Positions 1 to 17,580 of a stretch of 23,372 nt of DNA are shown here, piece by piece (position 1 is the stretch's first letter; the number at the start of each line of letters is the position of its first letter). The notes below the pieces were generated by a model. It made no database searches, was not told the origin of the DNA, and worked only from the letters and a program-made list of their open reading frames with translations. Location: assembly GCA_008931825.1 (NCBI GenBank), contig QXVZ01020323.1, forward strand, positions 1 through 23,372. The letters are read 5' to 3'. Source of the DNA: Phallusia fumigata (lineage: Eukaryota; Chordata; Ascidiacea; Phlebobranchia; Ascidiidae). Position numbers and translations under genes: made by a program.

Positions 1-551
1 TGTACCAAGCCTGCCGGCAGTTTTTGCAATAAATGTATTAAATGCAGCCGTAACAAGCCTAAAGGAAAAATTTAAAAAATTTTTTGTCTATTTCCAAAAG
101 CTTTCTAATTTGTTTACATAGGTTTTGTGTATGGCGCTGGACCAAATGCAATGTTACCTGACAGCAGTTTATCAGGCAATCCATATTGATCCTAAAACAT
201 GCAGTATACTGGTTGTAAGCAAGTGCAAGCACCAAGCAGCCACATTGCAAATGGTTTAGTGCAAGGTTGCCATTATTTTGTTCTGGTTAAATTAAACTTG
301 CAGCCTTAGACATCCTTTTTTTAATCCCTCGCCTGTTACCGAAAGTTAATCCTCACATATTTCTGCTTTCTTTTTTTTCTGGAATTTACAAAAAATTTAG
401 GTAACATGTAAAAAGTCTTTTAATGTTTCAAAGCTTTCATGGACTGTGTCTTTGTACTGTGTTTCAACTCTACTCTAGGTATAGATTTAGCTAATAGTTG
501 GAATATGGGTAATGTCTTTTATCGGTAAACGCGCAACAAGTTAATTTGCCA
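1..551. other. 5' flank of the G-alpha-q gene, no gene seen
   Basis: I see no coding exon here. The minus-strand open frame over 59-250 has low-complexity composition and no recognisable domain. Promoter elements and 5' UTR of the downstream gene probably lie here or further left, but I cannot place a TATA box or start site. The last bases before exon 1A read like a 3' splice site (see the entry at 540-552). Confidence 0.5.
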
Positions 552-552
552 G
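540..552 (+). promoter_or_regulatory. Possible splice or trans-splice acceptor before exon 1A
   Basis: The bases AATTTGCCAG end at 552, only two bases before the ATG at 555. A T-rich stretch (TTTGCCAG) precedes the AG. This could be the acceptor of an intron following a non-coding leader exon. It could also be a spliced-leader trans-splice site, which is common in Ciona and often lies just upstream of the start codon. The site is seen; its use is inference. Confidence 0.35.
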
Positions 553-554
553 CT

Positions 555-10364
<9,810 letters not shown>

Positions 10365-10410
10365 GTGAATTTGAAGCCAAAAGAATCGACTTCAGCTGCC
10401 CTTTGCATCG

Positions 10411-10432
10411 ATGACACCAGAAGTGGTGTCAT
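10411..10432 (+). promoter_or_regulatory. Perfect 8-bp stem-loop in the Gq 3' UTR
   Basis: ATGACACC (10411-10418) pairs fully with GGTGTCAT (10425-10432) across the loop AGAAGT. It lies 46 bases after the stop codon. It could be a protein-binding or stability element of the mRNA, though an 8-bp stem can also arise by chance. The pairing is seen; the function is unknown. Confidence 0.45.
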
Positions 10433-10651
10433 AACTTGGGACTAGGTTTTTAAAAATCTTTGAAAAGATATTTTGCCTCGCTATGAAAGTCTGCTCTTTG
10501 ACTGGAATTTCTACAGGTTGTGGAAACCTTGACTTCTGAGTTGAAAAGCAAGACTTTTACAAATTTTACTAAGGCTGGAATTTTTGGGGTATGGTGATTG
10601 TTACTGACCGAAAGTTGCAGTATACGCTCAACCCAAAAAATGTTTAAATGC

Positions 10652-10657
10652 AATAAA
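10652..10657 (+). terminator. AATAAA polyadenylation signal of G-alpha-q
   Basis: A canonical AATAAA about 290 bases after the stop codon, and the only one that I find between the stop and 10675. Cleavage is expected some 10-30 bases downstream. Confidence 0.65.
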
Positions 10658-10675
10658 AGCACCTGATGGACCTGC

Positions 10676-12000
10676 TGCTTAAACCAATATTAGCTGCAAA
10701 CTTGAAGTTCTTATTAATTTAATGTTACTTACCCAATGTTACTTTAAATTAGAGCAACCAATTTTAAAACATATTGCAAATTCTAGTTTTCATAGAGATT
10801 ATATGTGCATGGTTTGTTTTCTCCAACACTTCAATTTAATCTCCAAACTATATCAGTTTGCTTGTGACCTTGGATAAACCACGACTGGGAAATTTTGTCT
10901 TTTTTATTAATGCAACACCAAAAATTTATGTTACCAAAGAAATGTTATTGGTTTATTGCATTTTTCTTGTGCCCACTGGTTTGGCATACAGCACTAATTA
11001 TAACATGGTTGCAGCCATATTCGTAAAAAATATGAAATCTTTCTAAATGAATGATGGGAAAAAACCAAAACATCACCGTCTTTTATTATTTATTTTAAAT
11101 ATCTTTTGTCTCATATCTGGTAAAAACCTTCAAAATCCTTTAAAACTTTGCAAATGCACATTTTTGATAACCGTAGTTCATGATTGGTTTGATCATTTTA
11201 TACATTACAGAAAGGTGTTATAAATTAGTCAATATAACTGCTTTTCAAATCACTTCTCGGCAATTGTATGTCAAGTTCCCCAGTTTTTTTATCTGTGAAA
11301 TCCCCTTTGTTAAACTCCACTTGCCCAAAATCCTTCTCTTAGGTAATTACACCATGCGTTTTGGGTAATAGATCTATTAAGCCTCTCTTCAAACGGGTCA
11401 TTTTTACCACAAATGCGAAAATTTATTCAGCATTGGAAAATCACTCAAAAACATAAGTGGACTCAATGCAAGTAACAATGCAATCTTGCCCAAAAAAGCA
11501 TTTTAGAGTAGTTTACAACAAAATGTTTTTAATTGTCACTAATGCATTGAACTAATCAAGCAAAAGTAGACTGCTATGTTTTACCAAAGTATTTTATTTT
11601 ACAAACTGAACCTGTTTTAGCTTTCGGGTGTTTGTTTACTTGTCTTTTTTTCAGCCTGTTACCTGGTTTTTATGCTGTATTCTGTGTTTGTTTTATGTCT
11701 TGTTCTATCAAAGGCCTATGTTTTAATGTTTACTTTTGCCCCAAGGTCTGCCCATTGCATTGACTGGCATTGGGCTATTTTGTCTGTGAGAGCGAAGCAA
11801 ATATGCAACCGCAGCCTAATTTACGAGTCTGTCACAAACACCCCCTCACCCTCCCAAACAGGTTTTTGCAGAAAATTAACCACTTTTTCCCATTTCCTGT
11901 TTATTGAAAGTCCCTAGTGTTGCCCCCCTCCCCTCTACAGTAGTTATGGGGAAATCTCCAAAGAAATAGTAAATTGACTTTTTTTTACCTTTCTTGCCCG
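10676..12000. other. CpG-poor, AT-rich intergenic stretch, no gene seen
   Basis: It continues the composition of the Gq introns, with roughly one CpG per 100 bases by eye. Plus-strand open frames at 10858, 11180 and 11672 are short, AT-driven and without recognisable motifs. Confidence 0.6.
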
Positions 12001-12059
12001 ACTTTTGTGTAAGGAATTTCCCACCTATTGTCACATCACAGCGCGTGCTGTTGCTTTCA

Positions 12060-12175
12060 TTTCAAAAGGCGGGGCTTGACGTGTCAATCACGCCCACGCA
12101 AGCCCGTCATTGGCTGCTGTAATGAAATTTCAGCTGGCAGCCTTGTATTGATTCCTCTTGTTTCCCGCGAAAGTT
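12060..12175. promoter_or_regulatory. Promoter-like cluster: GC box, reversed CCAAT, E2F palindrome
   Basis: GGCGGGGC (12068-12075, Sp1-type), ATTGG (12109-12113, reversed CCAAT for NF-Y) and the palindrome TTTCCCGCGAAA (12161-12172, an exact double E2F site) fall within about 105 bases, exactly where CpG density rises. This combination is typical of cell-cycle promoters. I find no convincing coding exon on either side, so the target gene is unknown and the call rests on motifs alone. Confidence 0.4.
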
Positions 12176-13523
12176 AATTATTCAACGCAATTCGGCTGCT
12201 CCCCCCAGAACTAAGCGACTGCAAATGTTTAACAGTTTGTTGCAACTGATTAACCACCGAATGATTGGGGAGCAACTAACTCCGAATTTTCATTCAAAAA
12301 CAATTTTTCCTGGCACACTACGTAACGCAAGCCTTTAAATTGGGCAGTGTAATGGACAAATAAGTTGACTAAACTTGCGTTAGACGTTTTAGTTTTTTGT
12401 GAAATGATTTTCTTAAACCATACTTACAAAATCAAAATTGTGCAACCATGATTATGTGCTGAGATGTTAGGTAACAGCTTCAAATGTGGAAAAACCTGCA
12501 ACAAAACGCGTTGGATGGTTGGATTGTTGAACTATTAGCTAAGGACATAACAAAGGGGGCAATGCAATTTCGGGACCACAATTTTTTTGCACACAAACGA
12601 TTTTTTTGTGGTAAAATCCTTCAACGCATGCAGATGTAATCGTCTTTTTGCTGCTTTTGATTGGGGGAAGTTGTCAAAATGAAAAATTCTGCGTTGTTGA
12701 CACGTTGGTCACTAGAGGGCGTGGTTCTCCTTCGATTCATGCATTCCCAAACCATTATGAATTTGTAGTGACGTCACAACATGCTCGTTATTTGATCGGC
12801 GATGTACATAAAATTCCTTCTTGGCACTTTTTATCTATATCACATATTTTAACCCCGGCGCAACTCCTTGTCGCGTCACAGTTTATTCACTATGACGTCA
12901 TAGCGTGTCGCTCTCTTTCTATGACGTAAGACAGACCCATGTTGTATTGGCGCGATTAACATTTTGTTTCGTGTTCATTTTGTACCCGTTTAATTAACCA
13001 ATTTCCCTTTTTTTCGGATACGAACCAATTTCTTCGCTATTACGTTACAAAGAGGTTTTATTGCGTGTTTTTATCATCATCAAGAAGCTTTATTGAAGCG
13101 GTTGTCATGTCACAATCTCTACGTCGGCCTTCGCTGCGCCTCTTGCGCGCCACCGTGCGGATATTTATGCGCGCGCGTTTTTACTTGTGTCCAATTACTT
13201 TGGTTTGGATCTGTTGGAGAAAGTTTGCTCCAATTACTTTTGACGTGTGGCATCTTGACTAAAAAAAACTACCATTAACTGAATATACCAATCAACACAT
13301 TTGTGCGGCGTTAAAATTGGGCAGTGTGCGTGTGCGACACAAAGCCATGGCAGTGCGGTACTTTGGTACGTAGCAAAAATCATCAAAAAGTACTTTACGC
13401 CTTTCATACAATATAGTTGGCAGCTCGACGGCGGAATGATTTGAGCCTAACCCAGTTTAGCATTGAAGTTTCTATGTTAAATCTTCTAGTAGGGCAAAAT
13501 TCCCAGCGGCAAAAGTTTTGCAT
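12176..13523. other. CpG-rich intergenic DNA with CRE sites, no supported gene
   Basis: It contains TGACGTCA at 12769 and 12893 and related half-sites at 12918 and 13242. The open frame at 12648-12929 (93 codons, plus strand) has no domain and runs through the CRE sites. The 13065-13278 frames are short and CG-biased. AAATTGGGCAGTGT occurs near both 12336 and 13313, perhaps from an interspersed repeat. Confidence 0.5.
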
Positions 13524-13620
13524 TTAGGCGTTGCTCCGCCCTTTGTCGCCTTGTGCTCGCAAGGTTGAGGGATCTAATCCCATTTAGGGCATTTGTTCCG
13601 CTGAACAAACGATTTAAGAG
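13524..13620 (+). mobile_element. tRNA-like SINE head, first copy
   Basis: CCTTG-TGCTCG-CAAGG (13549-13564) resembles an anticodon arm. It is followed by GGGA-TCTAA-TCCC (13569-13581), like a T arm with a degenerate B box. A perfect hairpin, TTTGTTC-CGCT-GAACAAA (13592-13609), comes next. Order and spacing suggest a decayed tRNA-derived retroposon head. Composite tRNA-like SINEs are known in Ciona, but I cannot confirm the family. Confidence 0.4.
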
Positions 13621-13723
13621 GCTATGTCCCAGCCCAGTGAAACATGATAGGTTGACCTAAATTGAAATTAATCCTGGAAAAATCAAGTAAAAAATGATGC
13701 AATAGAACTTCATTGAGGCATCG

Positions 13724-13846
13724 GCATAGCCAAGGGGGGTCGAATGGGGTCAACTTTCAAAATGTACATTAAGGTAGGTTGCTGTTAGAAAAAATTCTTT
13801 AAGTTGTACATTATGTACCCCCCCTAAAATTTTGGGCTGGCAACGC
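13724..13846. mobile_element. Small MITE-like insert with short inverted ends, first copy
   Basis: The ends are GCATAGCCA (13724-13732) and TGGCAACGC (13838-13846), degenerate forms of GCGTAGCCA and its complement. G-runs and C-runs lie next to them. The interior is about 105 bases and non-coding. GCGTAGCCAGGGGG-type ends are widespread in animal DNA transposons. No clear target duplication is visible. Confidence 0.35.
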
Positions 13847-13910
13847 TATTGCAATAGACAGGTAACTTGACGGCTCCTCATGAGCATAAAAATGAAACAA
13901 ACAATATGTN

Positions 13911-14005
13911 TTAGGCGTTGCTCCGCCCTTTGCCGCCTTGTGCTCGCAAGGTTGAGGGATCTAATCCCATTTAGCGCATTTGTTCCGCTGAACAAACAAA
14001 GAGGC
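13911..14005 (+). mobile_element. tRNA-like SINE head, second (allelic) copy
   Basis: The same elements as the first copy: the anticodon-like arm at 13936-13951 and the 7-bp hairpin at 13979-13996. It is probably the other allele of one insertion rather than a second insertion. Confidence 0.4.
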
Positions 14006-14106
14006 TATGTCCCAGCCCAGTGAAACATGATAGGTTGACCTAAATTGAAATCAATCCTGGAAAAATCAAGTAAAAAATGATGCAATAGAACTTCATTGAG
14101 GCATCG

Positions 14107-14212
14107 GCGTAGCCAAGGGGGGTCGAATGGGGTCAACTTTCAAAATGTACATTAAGGTAGGTTGTAAGTTGTACATTATGTGCCCCCCCCTAAAATTTTG
14201 GGCTGGCTACGC
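14107..14212. mobile_element. Small MITE-like insert, second (allelic) copy
   Basis: Here the inverted ends are perfect: GCGTAGCCA (14107-14115) and TGGCTACGC (14204-14212). The interior lacks about 17 bases found in the first copy. It supports reading the first copy as the same element with terminal mutations. Confidence 0.4.
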
Positions 14213-14275
14213 TATTGCAATACACAGGTAACTTGACGGCTCGTCATGAGCATAAAAATGAAACAAACAATATGT

Positions 14276-15210
14276 TAGATAATGCAGGACTGTCACGTCA
14301 TATCCCTAATATTCTGACCATGAAACAGCCTTATGATGTGATTGCAATGACGTTATTAGTTAGCAGACCTATTTCAGTCACGTCCCTGTTACGTTACAAC
14401 TGAAATCAGTCTACCAACTTTAACGCCGACGCTGAAGGCTGGTGTTAATGACGGGATACCTTAAGTTGTACAAAGAAATTTTGCTCCTTACTCTGTACAA
14501 AAGCCTTGAAAACGATCATTTTTCCTGTGATATTTTCTGTACCCCTCTCCACATTCCATGCCATATAAACTATAAATTGACTTTTAAAGCATTTTTCTGT
14601 GCGTAATCATGCGCTTGCTCGTTGCTCTCTAATCCCTCTGTATATGCCTGTTAGGTTTTGGCTGAAAACTGCTGCAAAAACGTCGAAAGTGACCCAAAAT
14701 CTCAACCAAGAGATTTAAGACCTATTGCGGGCGTAACAAGATACGCTGGCAAAATAGATCAAAAATCACTTGTTCGAGGCAGTCGAGTTGTTCGCTTGGC
14801 GATTTCGTTAAGCCAAGTTCTGTTGTGTATTTGTTGCTACTTAGTCTTCGGCCGCCTGCTCTGTGTAATAAGGCCCTAGGCGAAGTTCAGATTAACTGTC
14901 CAAGTTTCAGCGGTTAGTTCATACAGGCACGCTGGATTTGCTCGAAATTCTTCACATCTGACTGCCTGAAATCCCACAAAGCTACTTCAAAACGCAGTGC
15001 CTGCTACAACGCAAAGCGGTAACTTTTCAGATTCGTTTTCGGTTTAGGCCTGACACTGTCGCGTTCACTTGACGATGCCTACGCGCTAAGGCTCAGTTAA
15101 ATCAAACTTTGGGTTTTAAAGGGTTTAAATCGTTTTTATACAATAAGAATACCGTTCTAGTTTTGTAGGGCTAGAAATACTGAGATTAAGCCACAGCGCT
15201 AAAACCGGCC
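14276..15210. other. CpG-rich intergenic DNA, no gene seen
   Basis: Contains half-site relatives of the CRE at about 14290, 14347 and 14378. The open frame at 14658-14879 (73 codons) has no recognised domain. No splice or promoter architecture stands out. Confidence 0.5.
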
Positions 15211-15213
15211 TTA

Positions 15214-15440
15214 TCACGTCACAATGACCTTTGTCTGCTTCACTCGCCGCTACAAACAAACCATGACGTCACAGCCACAGCAGTGTATAACGTCACAATT
15301 CTACATCTTCTCTTGCTGTAGTTGTTTACGTTGTAATAAAACAACTGAAACTGATGATTCAAAATTGGTGAGCGCGGCTTTATATAGTCGCCAGAACAAC
15401 TGGCTTCTTGTCACGTGATCCACAGGCGTTGACACGTGAC
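15214..15440 (+). promoter_or_regulatory. Candidate promoter/enhancer: CREs, TATA-like box, two CACGTG E-boxes
   Basis: CGTCACA occurs at 15217, 15267 and 15291 (the second within a full TGACGTCA). TATATA lies at 15381-15386 in GGCTTTATATAGTCG. CACGTG E-boxes sit at 15412-15417 and 15433-15438, 21 bases apart (two helical turns). This spacing would suit paired binding of bHLH-type factors. No coding exon is recognised downstream. Confidence 0.35.
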
Positions 15441-16100
15441 CAGCTGCGGGGGTCAAGGTGACGTTACAAGGGTGATAATGACGTGATAAAAGCTGTTGGT
15501 AGGGTAATAACCCAGCGGTAGCTGTTCACACTTGGAATATTAGGTGTCAAATACAGGCGTATGCTTCTGCACGGTGTTACTTACGCAAGAATTTTCCCGA
15601 GTTTTATGTTAATGAGTAAAGTTACGTTTATTTCAAATACGCAGCGACACAACAGTGCTAAAACAAACATCAAATGGCAAACGTAAAACAGTTGACGGGC
15701 CCCAAAATAAGAAAATGCGCCATTTGTGGATCGAGTGCAGAAATCTAGAATTAGTTTTCATCCCCGTCATGGTGACGTGATCTTTTGATGACGTAGGCAA
15801 GGGCAGCAAGCCTGTCGATATGGAAATCTAAGTCAGAAGACTGGCCACTGACGAAAAGTAAATGTCAAGCAAGGCTTATCACCAAATCTCACCACAAATT
15901 CAGAAAGCCTCCGTTCTCAAAAGGGCGTTAAACACAAATACTCCCTGGGTTATTCTACGACGAAATTACGCCGTGCGCTCATGGGTCTGATATAATGCGT
16001 TGCATGCCGAGGTACAGACTTTCTCTTGTTTTAGGGGTAAGGAGAAATTCCCCTTGTGCCCCTTATGGTTCACCGACCCCAAGCAAAGCGCGCCTATGCG
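15441..16100. other. Intergenic DNA, no gene seen
   Basis: Further TGACGT half-sites at 15457, 15478, 15773 and 15789. No coding exon is recognised. The minus-strand frame at 15966-16265 lacks domains and overlaps a CRE and a GC-rich tract. Confidence 0.5.
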
Positions 16101-16112
16101 GTCTACGCACTT

Positions 16113-16170
16113 TGACGTCACAATGCGGCGCCCTTGCGTTAAATATAGAACGTCGCCGCCGCCGGGCCCA
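16113..16170 (+). promoter_or_regulatory. CRE, AT-box and GC-rich tract
   Basis: TGACGTCA (16113-16120) is followed about 20 bases later by TTAAATATAG (16139-16148) and then a CG-rich run with GTCGCCGCCGCC at about 16153-16164. This could be a small core promoter. No gene is identified. Confidence 0.25.
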
Positions 16171-17190
16171 CGCACTCGGGTTTGTTGAGATTTAGCGAAT
16201 TTTGGCGGTTTTCGGACGCGCCGACTCAGTGTGACGTAAGAAGTTGACATTATTACAAAACTCACAGAGTCGAGCGAGCACGGGTGCTCTTTCCATTGTT
16301 CCTCGCCATTCTACTTCCCACAGGCCACTGTGTTGACATGGATATGACGTCACAGTGGGAGTTTAATTGACAATGGCGATTGTTTTGCATGTGAAGGTGC
16401 CGACCGAAGTTACAAGCTATCTGTTGTTGTTTTTTTAATTGGCTACATTTAACCATGGTAGTAAGCTGCACCCTTTCACTCGTTTTGGGAAGTTGAACAA
16501 TCTGTAAAATGTTGTTCTTAACGAATAAACCAGATTTAATTGACGTCATATATCCAACAAATTACAACTGGCGCAAAAAACGAAGTTCTGTTTTACGTAC
16601 AAACTCCGGTTTTGATAAAACCTGAAGTCAAACGAACAGCCGAATTTTATTTATTTACACAAAAACAAATGTCATAAACTTGCCAGAATTTAAATAGGTA
16701 ACACCTTCTGTCAGTTTTTCTTGAACAAAATCAAAATTGTAAATATAAAACTTATGGATTTGATTAGGACGGCTCAAAAGTCCCGGACAAAAGTATTTAA
16801 TCTTTTTATTTGCATTTTCGGGACATTCGTAGAAATGTGACAACATAGTTTGTTAATTTACTATTTTTAGTTCACTGTTTTTCTGCTTTTTCACTGCAAC
16901 GGCAATTCTCTGTTTTGTTCTGACTGCTTGAGTCAACTTTAATACGAATTCCCGCCATTTGCCTTTAGGTCTAAGAATGGCGCTGTTAGGTCTGAAACGC
17001 GTTGCTTTTGGGCCAAAGCGCTCGCAAGCACCGCCCTATTCCTTACCTCGTTGGCATTTCTCTTGAAAGCGTTTGTAGTAATTTGGTTGCAGCAGGTCGC
17101 GGTACAATTGTTGCTTTTTACAGTTTTTACAAAACTCCTCGGTTGTTTGATCTAGTTGGCTATATAGAGTTGTTGCTTTTTTCGGAAGGC
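16171..17190. other. Intergenic DNA with two further CREs, no gene seen
   Basis: TGACGTCA at 16345 and 16541. An ATG at 16977 in AAGAATGGCG opens only a 29-codon frame ending near 17066. No splice-supported exon is recognised. Confidence 0.5.
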
Positions 17191-17194
17191 TTTT

Positions 17195-17240
17195 CATTCC
17201 ACCCAAAACTCAGCCCGCGGGTCGCATACGGACCCTGAGT
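17195..17240 (+). mobile_element. Possible hAT end fragment (CCCGCGGGTCGCAT type)
   Basis: AAAACTCAGCCCGCGGGTCG followed by CATACGGACCCTGAG resembles the sub-terminal region of many hAT elements, in which a CAAACTC phrase precedes a GCCCGCGGGCCGCATGCGGCC-like core. I could not find the matching opposite end, so the extent is unknown. Confidence 0.3.
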
Positions 17241-17459
17241 TGATTTAACTGACCCGCTACCAGACCCATTGGCATCAAACTTTTCCAAAATTATTCCGGT
17301 TGTTTCTGTTGTAGGAGTACTAACCAAAAACTCGCATACTAACCGCTTTGAAAATGTCCCATTTTTGAAATTTAGCATAAAAGCAAGAGAGTAACTGCAA
17401 CACCGTGTGCAACTAGTGACTTATTATCACTTCGTGTTATCGCAAAGTTTGAAGGTTTT

Positions 17460-17580
17460 TGACGTCACAGTGAAAACATTGTAAGTGAACTTGATTGGTA
17501 AATGATCTTGAAAAAATGGTTGTGGCGCGTAATAACTTTCTTCTTATAAAAGTGGCCTACAACACCCAAAAGGGTAAGCA
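17460..17580 (+). promoter_or_regulatory. Candidate core promoter: CRE then TATAAAA
   Basis: TGACGTCA (17460-17467), then TATAAAA (17545-17551), then a donor-like AGGGTAAGC at about 17571-17579. A TSS about 30 bases after the TATA box would put a very short leader exon just before that donor. The motifs are seen; the promoter is inference, and no downstream coding exon is recognised. Confidence 0.3.

Larger units (their letters stand above)
10365..10675 (+). other. 3' UTR of the G-alpha-q mRNA
   Basis: Follows the TGA at 10362. It contains the stem-loop at 10411-10432 and the polyadenylation signal at 10652. The transcript end is placed by the signal plus about 20 bases and is approximate. 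Confidence 0.7.
13524..14275. repeat. Direct duplication around N at 13910: unmerged allelic contig ends
   Basis: 13524-13909 and 13911-14275 are the same sequence, with a few substitutions and two short indels (near 13610 and 13780 of the first copy). They are separated by the single N at 13910. Both copies carry the same SINE-like and MITE-like inserts, so those are older than the duplication or allelic split. The arrangement is the same as at the other three Ns. Confidence 0.78.
12769..17467. promoter_or_regulatory. Cluster of seven TGACGTCA (CRE/ATF-type) octamers
   Basis: Exact TGACGTCA lies at 12769-12776, 12893-12900 (inside the 14-bp palindrome CTATGACGTCATAG), 15264-15271, 16113-16120, 16345-16352, 16541-16548 and 17460-17467. 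Many one-sided relatives (TGACGTG, TGACGTAA, TCACGTCA, AACGTCACA) lie among them. I found none in the Gq gene or the minus-strand gene. The octamer is the consensus for CREB/ATF-family bZIP factors. Whether this is an enhancer, a set of promoters or a genome-wide repeat habit cannot be told from one window. Confidence 0.5.

Noticed and set aside
12648-12929. 93-codon plus-strand open frame
   Set aside because: No recognisable domain, splice context or codon signature. It runs through two CRE sites, and chance frames of this size are expected in the more GC-rich part.
15966-16265. 99-codon minus-strand open frame
   Set aside because: No domain. It overlaps a CRE and a GCC-rich tract, which explains the lack of stops.
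16977-17066. ATG in AAGAATGGCG as the start of a small gene
   Set aside because: The frame closes after 29 codons, with no convincing donor and no recognisable peptide.
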